Assembly (NCBI GenBank): GCA_023238725.1
Contig: CM041534.1
Span: forward strand, 21,071,303 to 21,135,302
Direction: 5' to 3'
DNA: 64,000 bases
From: Scortum barcoo
Taxonomy: Eukaryota; Chordata; Actinopteri; Centrarchiformes; Terapontidae
The position numbers were made by a program, and so were the translations under genes. The notes below the pieces were generated by a model. The model was not told where the DNA came from and searched no databases. It saw only the letters and a list, made by a program, of their open reading frames with translations. Each line of letters begins with the position of its first letter. Within the stretch, counting starts at the first letter, position 1. This document shows, one piece after another, positions 50,776-62,613 of the stretch.

Positions 50776-51029
50776 ACCAGCAGTTCTTTACTGTTCACAC
50801 ATACATAAATTTCAAACTTTGTTTTGTTGGGCAACATTTTAGAGGCCTTTCTGTTTTCTGAATGGATTTTTATTTATCTGCTGCAGACTCTGCAGTAAAG
50901 CTTTAACTTGAGCCGTGAAATTCAAACTTGAAATAAGTCTGAACCTTGCACAGGTTGATCTTTCTGCAAATTATGCTCCCTTTTAGCGAGAAACTCGTGC
51001 AGTCCTTGCGAATAATAGAATAACAGTCC

Positions 51030-51170
51030 AGAGTACAGTTGGATTCCTCCTTTGGGCACTGTGGATGTCTGTACCAAATGTCATGGCGATCCATCCAAGA
51101 GTCATTCAGTCGAGATCAAAGAGGTCGATCGGATGACGCTGCCATCCACGAAGCCACACAGTTGGTTTAT
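51030..51170 (+). repeat. Dispersed repeat 'P', copy 4
   Basis: CTGTACCAAATGTCATGGCGATCCATCC followed by ATTCAGTCGAGATCAAAGAGG and GACGCTGCCATCC matches the end block of the copy at 29,540-29,615, then extends past it. It is a fragment only. Confidence 0.55.
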
Positions 51171-52374
51171 TTAAACAGTTATTGAGATTTTACTGTATTG
51201 TTACAGTCCACCTTGAGAAAGTCCAGGTGGAGCTGATGTGAGTTGCTGAGGATTCAGTTAAACTCTGTGTAAAAGCTCAGCGATTAGATGACTGAGTCAG
51301 GTTTGTTGGAGTTGAAGCTCTCTAAGAGTAAATCTCCATCCTCTTACTTTCCAGGCACTATTTAAATGTCAAACTACTTCCTGTTTCTAGTTGTGTCTCC
51401 TCGTAATCCTTTCATGCCGGGGAAAGGGATTACTCACTTCTCGAGTCATTAGCATATGTAGACGTTATGCTCGTTTCACAACATTTCACCAGGCTCCGCT
51501 CAGTGTACACATCCAGACTCAGCCGCAATAATGCTCTCGCGCCGCCTCAAACTATTTCTCCAGTCTGCTTTTTTTTTTTTTTTTTTTAAACAACCAGGAC
51601 AATGATGAATGTCATTTTTCGCGAAGCTGCAGTTCTAGCAGGGGAGGAATCAATGGAGACTCATCCTGTTCTTTGTATCCCTGCCACGGGACAGACACAA
51701 TGACCTCAGCATGAGAATCACAATGGGCCTCATTCATCAATCAGAACCAGCCAGGAAAAAAATAAAAAAGAGAGAGAGAGAGTGTAATGAATCTAAAAAT
51801 AAATGTTCTGGCATTTATTTAATCAATGCGAGGAGATAAAACTCCCTTTTCTTGTTGTTCTCACCTTGGAGCTGCAGCGTCATTAACGCCTACACTGCAG
51901 CAACCAAGGTCAGCCGAGGAGACTTTAGACATGTAGATGTTCATTTAGTTTACACTGTGAAGATAAGAAGTGGCATCTTTCTAATCTGACCTGTATAACA
52001 ACAAACCCTTCAAACTCTACTTGTGCGAAAGGGAAAGCCCTCCTCAAAATGGGAATCTGTCCTGTTTTTGGAAAAGAGTACAGACATGGCAAATGATGTG
52101 TGACCCTGTGTCAAAAATGTAGCTTTAAAATTGTGATTTCAGCTCATAGTGCTTACATAGTGCATATTCCTACATTTCTATGTGTTTCAAATGACTAACC
52201 AACAAATTTGGGGCTATTTAAAACACTTGGCCCCGAGCAGGTTAATGCACACTATGCAGACTTGGCAAAACTTGCTGGTACACTCTATTGTTATGGGTGA
52301 GGACAAGTCACATGTTTGACTCGAAGAGAAAGACGACCACTCAAGCTCACATCTACACTTTTAAAGCAATTTTA

Positions 52375-52470
52375 GAGTCATTTTAGAATCACCAGTTAAC
52401 CTAACCTGCTTATGTTTGGACTGTATGAGAAAGCTGGTGTAGCCGGAGGAAACTCAGGCAGGCGCAGGAA
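52375..52470 (+). repeat. Dispersed fish repeat 'Q', copy 2
   Basis: AATCACCAGTTAACCTAACC, GTTTGGACTGTATGAG, GTAGCCGGAGGAAACTCAGG and GGCGCAGGAAG align with 42,315-42,400 of copy 1. It is a partial copy. Confidence 0.6.
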
Positions 52471-53313
52471 GAAAAATGTCGATAAAACAGATCTGTGTCA
52501 GCAGTCAGAAGTATTAATGGATAGCGTGACTCTTCTCTTTTTAAGCCTCCTAAAGGGATTCAAACTGGGTGTTTTAGTGGAGAGTTGGATGAAAATTTGC
52601 TGCAGCCTCTGTATCTTAGATCAGATGCAGAGTTGTGCAGCCTCCTTACTTTTTCTGTTCGCCAGCTACTTTCGAGCTTTACCCGCTCAGCACCAAACAT
52701 CAGACGGATGGAGCACAGTGAGTTTTCTTTTGCTGAAAATGGCTGTTTGCTGTTGCTGAAAATTAGATTGATGAGTGCGAACTAAAAACAAAGCTGTGGG
52801 CCTTAAAAACCAAAACAAAGATCTGTACAGTCGTGTCATAATTCTCTGTGGGCTGTAAAAATATCATAGTTCAGCTTTGAACAAAAGCCCTTCGAGAACT
52901 GCAGACAGAGGAAGGAAAACTTTTGTGCATATGGAAAACATTTATCATTAAATAAGGGTTTGTGTATCAGTGTTGAACGCGCTTTACGAAATGGCGACAC
53001 AAAACACGACATGTTTTACAGGGATGTGGACACAGATTAGGTTTGGAGGGAGGCAGAGTGCAATAAAATGAAGCGGAGGCAAACTGCAGAGTGGACGAGG
53101 GTTCATATCCGGCATCATAATTCTCCATTTTCATGTTTAATTGGTGTACGAGCTGCAGAGAAGCAGAGCGTAGACGAGAACGCCGTGCTTGGCTGAAGTT
53201 AAAAACAACAGCGATGTTTTCTCTCCGCGGCTGCTCTCGCTAACCATGAATCGATGAGGACGGCGCTCAGACACACGGGCCGGCCCATGAAATTCAAAAC
53301 GACGCTGCTGTTC

Positions 53314-53341
53314 GTCTGTCTGTCTGTCTGTCTGTCTGTCA
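53314..53341 (+). repeat. (GTCT)n microsatellite
   Basis: Seven GTCT units end at GTCATGGGG. Confidence 0.95.
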
Positions 53342-53525
53342 TGGGGCTTGTTAGTTTGTTTTGAAGCGAGGTTTGGTCAGTGATGTATTATCTCTCTCAG
53401 ACTGGGTTTGTATCCTCCTTCACTGATCCAAGACCAAGATAACAAGACTGGAGCAGATGGATGATAGCTGGGAGAGGAGGAGAAGAAGAAGCCATGAGAA
53501 ACAGACGGTATAATTTAGTCCATAG

Positions 53526-53552
53526 TTTTCTTTCTTTCTTTCTTTCTTTCTT
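53526..53552 (+). repeat. (TTTC)n microsatellite
   Basis: About six and a half TTTC units. Confidence 0.95.
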
Positions 53553-53794
53553 TTTATTATCTGTGTCTGTGTTGTTGTCTCATTGTCTCTTGGATTATTT
53601 AATCTCACACTGAGGCTGTCTTGCCTTTTCTTCAGGTTCTGCTGCAGTGAATACAAATAGCTGTTTGGGTGACAGCCGGACATGACCAAAGATTCCCTTT
53701 TGGCCAGTAAAACAACACTAGTTTCAGCATTTTTTTTTAACTTTGCTTTGAACACATGGATTTTTATGTGGCTCCACTTAACCCAGTCTTCACA

Positions 53795-53885
53795 ACAACA
53801 TCACAAGAAGTATTAGCATGCTGACAATTGCTAATAAAGACCAACCAAAGTATAGCTGGAGCTGATGGGAACTTTAATGTCATAA
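53795..53885 (+). repeat. Dispersed repeat 'P', copy 5
   Basis: TTAGCATGCTGACAATTGCTAATAAAG, then AAGTATAGCTGGAGCTGATGGGAAC and TTAATGTCAT, align with the start of the copy at 29,385 (TACAGCTGAGGCTGACTGGAAGGTCATT). It is a short fragment. Confidence 0.5.
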
Positions 53886-56800
53886 CTTTAATTTCCACCT
53901 CATGGTTCGCCCACACACGAGGCATTTCAGCTGCGTTTTTTCTTTCTTATCTTTGAGTCGTCCGCCTCGCACGTGTCTGACGGATCAGATAATCTTATAA
54001 TTTGATCAATACATGCTGCAGCAGATGTACAGATGCTGTTGGAGGACTGAAGCTGCTTTCTCTACGCAGCTGGTGTAGACAACGTGTTGAGGCCAAATGA
54101 ATGGGTCAAATTATTGAGTAAAATCAGATCCGATAAGAACGATGAACAAAATGATGAAAATTTGTTAAGCCTCCCTCAGTTTGCATTTACCTGTTCTGGT
54201 CTGAGTCCAAAGGCGTCCTCCTTTCCTCCTCCTAAACTTTGCTGCCTCTCTCTGTTTAGCCTCTCGCAGGATACCCAAAAATAATCTCGGGGAGAAAAAA
54301 CAAGTAAGTTTCCCCGCACAGCCCTGCAGTTGAATCTGTCAAACCCGCCCTGCCCTGGGAAACTGTGCGCAACAAGAAAACTGTGACACACTGTCACTGA
54401 AACATCTTTCCATTTTGCTGCGTAATTGGAGGGAGCTGTGGGCCGAGAGAGAGAGAGAGCGAGAGGGAGGGAGGGTATTAGTGAATTATGGGGGACAATT
54501 GGATTGCCTTTTTCTTTTTATAATGGTGCTGAGCCCAATAAAGAAACTTAATGGATATCTTCAGTGGAACACTGAGCTAATGTAATAGCCTGATCTCTGT
54601 CCCAGTTACAGCTCATGGGTCTGAGGGAATGCTGATTATTTGCTAATTAACTGGAAATAAATATGAATGGGAAAACCATTACACAGAAAAATAACCTCTG
54701 CTGATAACATCTGAGTAGTTTGCAGACACAGAGCAATGTAAAATCACGGCTTAATAATAACGCAGTAAATAAAAAAAAACCCTTAAAAGTACAATTTAAT
54801 TAGCATTTCACTGCTAAACTGTTCTCGGTTTACTGTGATTGTATAATTATGTGAGAGCTCCAATAACATCCAGGCTATAAAGTGTCTTCACGGCGTACCA
54901 CACCGAAATGCTCTCCGTCTTTCAGAGCCGCTGTGACAACTTGAGCATTATGTGACATCCCGGGAGACTCTGAGAAATGGGCCAACTTGCAAAAGCAATA
55001 TCACTCCAGCCACGAATAAATCACTGAAACCTGAAAGCTATCAGAGTTAGCGGACCTGCCAGGGGAAATGATTATGGGATTAACGTTTGGGGAAAGTGTG
55101 TTTTTGCACCATCAGTCACAGAAGCGATTAAAGTAATACAAAACCTACAACAAGAAGTGACAAGGGGAGGAAATTAGAAAGCTCTGGGCAGCGGACGTCC
55201 ACGCCGAACTTATTTAGAGGAGACGATCGAGGCTGGAATGAGGCGCCTCTCGGCCCACCTGGTGCTCCGTCATCTCCGGCTGTGGATGTGTCGCTGCCTC
55301 ACACAAACCACAAACACTCCTGCAAGTGTCCTGGTGCCGAATTTAAGATGAGCGAAACAACATTCGACTATCCAGATTAATGAGATTTGTGACGTTTGGT
55401 GACCTCTGTGAAGGTATCAGCTTTTAATTTTAGATTTTTAGGGCCTTTATTTTTAGGCACACTAAAGGAGTCTGACGTGATGTAAAGCTGCTCCTCTCAC
55501 AGGTCAATCATCAGCTGTACATCAATCAACTTGTGACCTGCTCTACAAGTCCACCTGTTCTCCTCCAAAAGCAGAAAGCTATGAACGAACAGGACACAGC
55601 GCACAAGGTCACTGTATCTGTGAGTCTACAGCAACACCAGCAGCTCATCAAACATAATCTTTTTTTTTTTTTGGGGGGGGATTTTCACACAGATTATCGT
55701 GCCTTTCTTTTAATCTGCAATGGAGGTGAGTTAAAATGTAGAAGAGTACAATTCTTGACATGAAAAGTTTCTTAAAATACTCCCTGAAAATTACTGGCAT
55801 CAAGTTTGTTTTTTATAAACCCCAAAGTTTGCTCAGAAACTGACGTACTCAACATTTATAAATGGCCCCTGGTGGAAGGTTTAATGTGTAGAGGTCTGCA
55901 AAACAAGAGATAACTGTGACTGAAAACCCCTGAGTCTGTGTGTGTTCTGTGTTTAGTAGCAAAACAGAAAAGGGAACGTGTTCTCCACCCAAATATTACC
56001 AGCTAAAGAAATATTTTCTTAAAAATCCATCTGAGTCTAGTGAATTAAATTCAAACACACACTCGTAATATGATGACGTTTGCAGCTGATTCCACTCCTG
56101 TGGCTCTTACATGTATGATCCCCACCGTAAAATAACAAAAAATCAATATATATTTTTTAAATATGGATTTTTTTAAAGCTTCAAACAACATCTGAATTGG
56201 ATGCTTCATCATCAACACCAACCATTTTCAGCGTTGTGTGTTCACACAGTGATTGTGTTGTGTTTTTGAAGAGGTGCAGATGGCAGCTGCTGACTATGTT
56301 TCTCCTGACGTTAATGTGTAAACACATTTACTCCCGAATGGACGGTTTAGGATTTTTAACCTCGGCTGAGATTGAAGGAGGAAGAAAAATCAATAGAGAG
56401 CTGTCGGGTAGAATTTAGTCAGCGGTGACAAGCGCTTAGAAAAGACATGACTGCCAAACAAACCGGGACTGTAATTTTCTCACTAATTTTAGAAGAAAAA
56501 CAGGAAATGCATGCCTGCTCATTTGGGTTTCAAATCGACCAACAAGGCAGCATGTGAACATCACTGTGTTCATCAAGTATGGATTTAAAATCAGCGCAGA
56601 CATAGTCTTCATCCAAATATAGAAACCTTTTTTATTTTACAATTTCAGCAAAAATATCATACAATTCCAGTTTAATTGTACAGTTTGTTAAATATCTAAA
56701 TACACTTTTACAGCTGCAATGTCAGTAGAAAAAAATATTGGATTTTTTTTTTATGAGATACAAAATGTACACTTCCCAACACATCAAAACTCACACACGT

Positions 56801-57734
56801 ACACAACATTGTGTGGCTGGCCGATGACATTAAAAACCTTTTTTGTTCTTACAAAATAAGATTTCTTTACATTGCTCAACAAATTTTTGTCCGACCACAA
56901 CATCATGGGGTAAAAAAAAACATCAAACAATAAAAAAAAAAGGGCAGCACATTTACAATGACTTTACACCAAAAAACTGTGGAAAAGTATTGGGACTACA
57001 TGAGAAAATGTGTTTTTTATACCTAAACTGTATTTTTATGTCGTTAAATGATTATCGAGAAGATTTTGATGGAGTGCACACACAGTAATAAGAGCTTTTT
57101 AATACTTTACCACAGTGGATAAAATCTGGAATAAAGCTAATGTAAAGTGTCACCTCTCGACCCAAGATATACTTTGATGTGATAAAGACTTTCTTTACAT
57201 GTGCAATGGAAAAGTACAATGTACTCTGATGAGGAAACAGATATAGTACTCCCACAAGCTTATTCAACTTTATTAGACTTTACTTCAAAGGATATGCTTT
57301 GCAACATATGGGCGACACTTTTGGCCAATTTCCCCAGAGAGACTGTTTAAGTTGCATTTCTGCTGTGATGTCTGATGGATGGATGGATTGAATGGTTGCA
57401 CAGCAGTCGCTCAGAAGATGGACTTTGTTTATGAACATCTGTGCCATTACCAAGTCCTGCACACTTCAAATCCAGTTTGCTTTAATCCCCCCCCCCCTTG
57501 GATCCATCCCACAGAACAGTTCATTATCATCCTCATCTGAATCTGTTGTTTCTTGAGGAGACTCAAACAAACTGACTGAACACCAGCCGGTGAAACAGAA
57601 ATGCCGGATGAAGTAATTACCAAGTTGCTGTACTCTCATAAAGTCAGGGGTGTTGACTGTGAACCAGAGGTGTGCAAAGGCAAACAAAGACCAAATACTA
57701 GTTTGCGATGTGGTGCTTAAAAAGTTGCATTAAC
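53886..57734. other. Gene-free stretch with candidate conserved blocks
   Basis: Segments 54,480-54,680 (AATTATGGGGGACAATTGG; TTTGCTAATTAACTGG) and 54,840-55,120 are repeat-free with homeodomain-type TAATTA words. At 56,620-56,640 the minus strand reads TGTAAAATAAAAAAGG, a possible polyadenylation signal for a transcript running leftwards. No exon is proved. A C-run lies at 57,488-57,496. Confidence 0.4.
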
Positions 57735-58025
57735 TGATGTTTTTTGACACTTGGGGGCAGATGAACTCCCCCATACCGACAAACTCGATCACTGTATAAA
57801 GTTACAGTGGCTAACATGTTAGCAAAGACACAGGAAGGAACATTATATTTCATCTGTAGTGTCCAATATTCAATCCTTCTTTTAGCTCCGTTTTGCTCTC
57901 CACCAACCTCCTAAATGTTCTACTTTTTTCATCAGCTAGTCAGTGATTTATTGTGCTGTCTCTCTGGTGGTAGGAAGTTAGCATAAGTTGGTTTATCAGG
58001 TCTAATTTGGTGAGAAACGGTGGTC
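57735..58025 (+). repeat. Probable dispersed fish repeat 'R'
   Basis: The blocks ACACTTGGGGGCAGATGAAC, TATAAAGTTACAGTGGCTAACATG, TTTTGCTCTCCACCAACCTCC, GTTAGCATAAGTTGGTTTATCAG and TTGGTGAGAAACGGTGG occur in an order I recall from other spiny-rayed fish sequences. No second copy is present in this window, so this rests on memory alone. Confidence 0.4.
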
Positions 58026-60664
58026 TGCTGCTACTTGAAGCCAAACTGATGACGCGCCATCAAATCGAAACTCTGAGCTGAAAAAGGCTTAAGTGCTTGT
58101 GGCCCTTTTTTCAAAAATAATTGTAGCCTATTTGATGTTATTGTTAATCTAAAAATGGATCGGTGCACTTTAAACTTATCTTTTAACATGTTCTTGAGGA
58201 GTTTAATGCTTAATCGTGATGGAAAAATGCCTGTCATGGTAACTCAAATGCTGCCAAAGCATCCTGTAGTTGTTTCAGGAAAAATGCACTTGAGAGCTAG
58301 CAAGTATTTCAGCAGAGGTTAAGAAGGTGAAATATTTTACTCACACATACTTGCAGCTGAAAGGCAGTGGTGATGATGAAAGTAATGTAGGAAAGTCAAG
58401 ACGTTGCTGTTTTATGAATACTGTGGCTACACAGTGAGAGATGGACTTGGCTGGCTCAGGTGTTATCAAATTGTTCTGCAGGAAGGATGTGGGAAAATGA
58501 AAGGGAAAAAAAAATCTCATCAGGTACTACAGCAATAAAAATGACTCTTTACATTCGAACCAGTGTCTCCTTTCAGCCCAAAATGTTGCTTTATATCCAG
58601 CTCTCTACACAGACAGATACAGTGTTCATATTAAAACAGTCGTTTCACAATAAAACAGAACATTGTTCATTTTAAAAACACCGTTATACGACGTGCGATG
58701 TGTCAAAGAAAAGAAGAAATGGGGAAAGCCTAAGTGGATGTAAAAAGGTCAGACGGGCGTTCGGTTTGATCCTGCCGCCTCAGACTGCTGAGTCACTCCT
58801 GCAGCCGAATTTCCACCACAGTCACCTCTTAATCTGACAATGTACAAGCTGGCTGCCAGAAGGTCAGGGAGGGGGGAAAAGACACACAGAGACTAAATTT
58901 AAAATCCAACTCAGAGTAAGACAGGTGACCGCACTGAATTAAACAGTGATGGATGGATTTTCAAACCGGCTTTTTAAACAAAAAAAATAAATAAATGCGC
59001 TGCTTAGCTGCCGTTTGTTGGGCAAATCGCAGATCAGAGACATACGTGATGCATGGGGGCTGCCACGTTTATAACAAAGTCCATAAAGAACAGGGACGTC
59101 TGGCGTCTCTGATGAAAAATGTAAAGGCAAAGTGGAGTCGACACTTCACTGGAACATCTGCGGGATGTCATGAGTTTACAATTAGCAAAATATAATAATG
59201 TTGAATCAGCTTCCAAGTTCATGGGAAAAAAAAAAGGCTTTGACCAACTGATTTCATCTTTCAGTCTGAAGGAGACAGACTTCGACTGTTTCATTGGATT
59301 AGTAGGTTTTTACAGTAGTTGGTATTTAACGTTAGAAACAGCCACCGTGTACCGAATCTTTGTTTTAAAGCAGGATTTTCCAAATAATTCCTCCTCGTGG
59401 TGAAGCAGCAGTGTAATATTTATAACTTAAACAGTTCAAATTTTTAAAAAAAGTGTGTGAAAAGTTAATATACAGCCCCTGGAGGCTCAGATGTTTAAAT
59501 TTAGTGTTTTAGGAGAACTTGTTCTACTGATCAAAGGAAATGGTTAAAAAATTAAACATTAGCACAGCTGCTCTGCTTTCCAGGTAAGGACTCATGATTG
59601 ACTAATGACTAGCATTGGTGTGAAGGCTTTATATTAGAGATTCAAAGGTGTCTGGATGTTTGATTTGATGATAAAAGCTGCAACTTGAAGTCCAGATTTA
59701 TTTGGCGAAGCATCTTTCTTGCTTTTACATGTTGGTGTACCATACTTTTTATTAATATTATCATTATCTGAGCATCAGATAATGTTGCAATGTAATCTAC
59801 TAAGATAAATGTACATTTTGCCAATTAATGTATCTAAATTTGCCTTATTTGTGACTTGAATACCTCCATTAATGTATGTTCATGACTTTTTGTGTCAGTA
59901 ATGGATTCAAATCTGGTTAAAATCTACAGAGCACAAAACCTGGAACTGATGATTGAAATGGCACAAACTTTACATTTTTCTCCTTCACATCTTCACATAA
60001 TCAGATCAGAGGAGGATGCAGGCGACAGACCAGAACATCACGTCGGGAAAGAATTCAAACAAAACCATCATCAGCTGAACCACAGGATCGAAACATACAA
60101 ACAAAAAAACAAATCAACATTTCATCAGAGACAAAAGAAAAGCAAAAAGGACTCAAAGGAGTAAAAACAACAAGAATTTCTTTTCCAGTACTTTGGATTA
60201 AAGAGGTGAACAACACAACAGCATCATGTCATGGTTAAAACAGAGCAGAGGTCTTCTTAGGGCTTTAACTTTTCAAGGCAGGAGGAAAAGATGGTGAAAA
60301 AAAAAGTCTCTTTAGCTCTATTCACAGCCAGCAGTCACATGTGTGTTCGTTTTCGAAAGCCACACAAGAGTCGTAAAGCCGGTGGTGCTTTCGATGTCCT
60401 GTGCCAGAGTCGAGGTCAATTCGCGTTCAAATCCAAACGAGATTTGGGAGAAAACCTTTTTTGATGAAAAGATTCTCAGTTTGCAAGAAATCTTTCACTT
60501 CCTGAATTGTGTCGCTCGTACTCTCCCTGCTGCTGTGGACTTTTTGGGACCCCACACACAGTTTTAAGGAAACACACACACCTACATCTAGACCTCTTCT
60601 AACAAGGCACTAAGATTCAAGTTTATCATTACACAAGTGCTTTATGTATTTTAAACCCCCACAC
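58026..60664. other. Gene-free stretch, 3' flank or distal 3' UTR of the GALNT gene
   Basis: No exon or named repeat recognised. Minus-strand AATAAA words (for example near 59,698) are possible polyadenylation signals, but the region is AT-rich enough for these to occur by chance. Confidence 0.45.
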
Positions 60665-61038
60665 ACACTCCCGTCTAAAAATATTGGTACAGTGAGGCCA
60701 ATTCCTGTATTTTTGCTATAGACTGAATTTGGGTTTGAACATTTGGGTTTGACATCAAAAGATGAATATGAGGACAAGAGATCAACATTTCAGCTTTTAT
60801 TTCCAGGTATTTACATCTGGATCTGATATTCACTTTAATCTATTTTAAGTCCATCTATTCCAATACTTTTGCTCACCTAAAAATTTGTTTTTCTGTTACA
60901 AATAATGCTATCTTCTAAGTTGTGTATCAGATCCAGATGTAAATACCTGGAAATAAAAGCTGAAATGTTGATCTCTTTCCTCATATTCATCTTTTTGTTT
61001 GAATTGGCTTCACTGTACCAATACTTTGAGGGGAGTGT
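60665..61038. mobile_element. Fold-back Tc1/mariner-type MITE
   Basis: The element is two arms in inverted orientation. The left arm, read from 60,665, starts ACACTCCC and runs through TATTGGTACAGTGAGGCCAATTC, then through a block with AGATGAATATGAGGA, GATCAACATTTCAGC and TTCCAGGTATTTACATC. The reverse complement of 60,900-61,038 repeats this order with few changes, including ACACTCCCCTC at its end. The right arm lacks about 50 bp present in the left. The centre (about 60,850-60,900) carries AAAATTTGTTTTTCTG. There is no transposase frame. This arrangement, and the word TATTGGTACAG at the ends, match non-autonomous Tc1/mariner-like elements common in fish. A TA duplication is clear only on the right (GTAC); the left has CA, probably a mutation. 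Confidence 0.8.
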
Positions 61039-62448
61039 ACATCTCAGTCTCAGAGCTACCTTGGCGAGTCTGTCCACAGTAAACCCCCCCCCCCCAATTC
61101 ATCTGTACGCTGAAGTGATGTGTCAGCTTGGTGGACGGCCATTCGGGCGGCCCTGCTGTGAATCAGCCGGCCTGCCAGTCACATAGCAAGTCAGGTTTGC
61201 AGTCCCCGCCCGCCACTCTGCACCGTGACGCGACCTAGCGCCCGGCCGTCTGCGACGAGGTCGTTCCAGGCGACTGATTGGCAGCGCAGAAAGCAGGGGG
61301 TAGACTCTAAGAGGTGTGACAGCATCTCCCGATTTCCGGCCCCCCCAACCGCCACCACCATCACAACAAACAAATCCTTAGCCTGCAAGAGTTGGCCCAA
61401 AACAAACCCCTGGCGTTAAGATAACGCTCTCCTCTGAGGAATCAAAGTAGAATCTGGCAAAACCTTCGGACGACTCATCGATAAGTAGAGCCAGGAAAGG
61501 AGAGAGCAAAGGGCCGTGAGAACGTGAGAAAGGTTGGCGTCTCTTTCCTTTTTACGCTCTCTCTGTCGACTTCCACTTGCTACATCCAGCTCTGCCCACA
61601 AAAAAAAGAAGAAAAAAAAGCAGACCAGGAGAAATTACAAGGCGAGAGGAGAGCACAAGGGGAGGCTGAGCAAGGGGACGGTGAGGGTTGTAAAGGGGAA
61701 TCAATTCACCAGGTGATTTTCAGAGTGGTTCTGCCTGGCTTCATCCAGGTGTCAGGATGACTTTGGCTCAGCAGGAACACCAACCCCCCCCCTCCCTCCA
61801 CCCCCAGGGAGGTTGTCAGAGCTGGAGAGACATAAGGGGATTTGAGAGGGAGAATAGAGAAGGTGGGCAAAGAAGCAGTCATGCAGGCAGATAGAGACAG
61901 ACGTGCAGGCAGAGGTGGACCAAGAGAGACAGGAGGGGGGGAAGAGATGGAGATAAAGGATAGAGGTAGGCAGGCGGAGAGAGGAAATAGAGAGAGAGGC
62001 AGCAGATGAAGGCAGAACATTTTTTAAATACACAGAAGGGAGGAGAGGAGAGGAATGTCAGATAACCAATCAAGAGCAAAATTAAGAAGTTAGACGGACC
62101 CACCACCGCAGCGACGCTACGCCGTGACAGGACAAACACATCTCGCGCACAAAGTCACTTTTAAACACAAAACCATCAATCAGAGCTCAGCTCAAGTCTT
62201 CCCTCTAACTGACGTGTTTAACCAGCTTCGCCCAGCGGCATCCCAACCCGCCTTGCTCTGAGCATCCCAAAAAAGAGAAACAGCCGTCACCCTCAGCGCC
62301 AGGTAAAACGGGGAACCAGAGTACATGTAAAAAAAATACCCATTTCGCAGCAGTAGCAGATCCACGTCTGCGTCATGCGACGTGAGTCTGTGGTTTGTTC
62401 TTTTTTTTTTTTTCTTTCTTTTTTTTTTTGGGTGGATGCCGCAGGGCC
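61039..62448 (-). other. Presumed 3' UTR / proximal 3' flank of the GALNT gene
   Basis: This stretch lies immediately downstream of the GALNT stop codon on the minus strand. A T-run (62,398-62,430 on +) sits just after the stop. About 61,130-61,450 is unusually G+C and CpG rich for this window, and 61,605-62,060 is strongly purine-rich on + (so pyrimidine-rich in the GALNT mRNA). A run of Cs lies at about 61,083-61,096. I see no AATAAA in GALNT orientation between the stop and the MITE at 60,665-61,038. AATAAA-like words on the minus strand occur only further left, for example inside that MITE near 60,795, near 59,698 and near 56,630, so the UTR may be several kb long. The UTR end is inference. 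Confidence 0.4.
61605..62060 (+). repeat. Purine-rich tract
   Basis: Long stretches are almost entirely A and G on + (for example AGAGAGACAGGAGGGGGGGAAG and GGAGAGAGGAAATAGAGAGAG), broken by GCAGGCAGA words that recur at about 61,880, 61,902, 61,967 and 62,010. In the GALNT transcript it would be CU-rich. Confidence 0.7.
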
Positions 62449-62613
62449 TCAGTTGGTGTCCTGGTTGAAGTGCTCCAGCACGGTGGCGTTGGTTCTCTCA
62501 AACAGCCACTGCTGGGTGAGCGAGGAGGGGTCACACATGTTCATGAAGACCCGCCGCTCGGTCGGGCTGCAGTCGATACAGCTGTTACTGACGGGGTGGT
62601 ACAGACTCTTATC
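62449..62613 (-). CDS. GALNT-family glycosyltransferase, terminal coding exon
   Basis: This is the last coding exon of the same GALNT gene: 54 residues and a TGA stop (62,449-62,451). It opens in phase 0 after a CCCTCCAG acceptor, directly continuing the RYRK end of the preceding exon with DKSLYHPVSN. It holds the final lectin repeat, with SCIDC at residues 11-15, CDPSSLTQQW ending at residue 36 as the last QxW motif, an N-glycosylation sequon NAT at 42-44, and the C-terminus LEHFNQDTN. Cysteine spacing and the LTQQWLFE block are those of the GALNT lectin gamma repeat. Codon choice is G/C-rich at third positions, unlike the AT-rich surroundings, as expected for a real exon. No lesion is seen. 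The 3' UTR must start at 62,448 and run leftwards. Confidence 0.9.
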   Translation of the reverse strand, partial: DKSLYHPVSNSCIDCSPTERRVFMNMCDPSSLTQQWLFERTNATVLEHFNQDTN

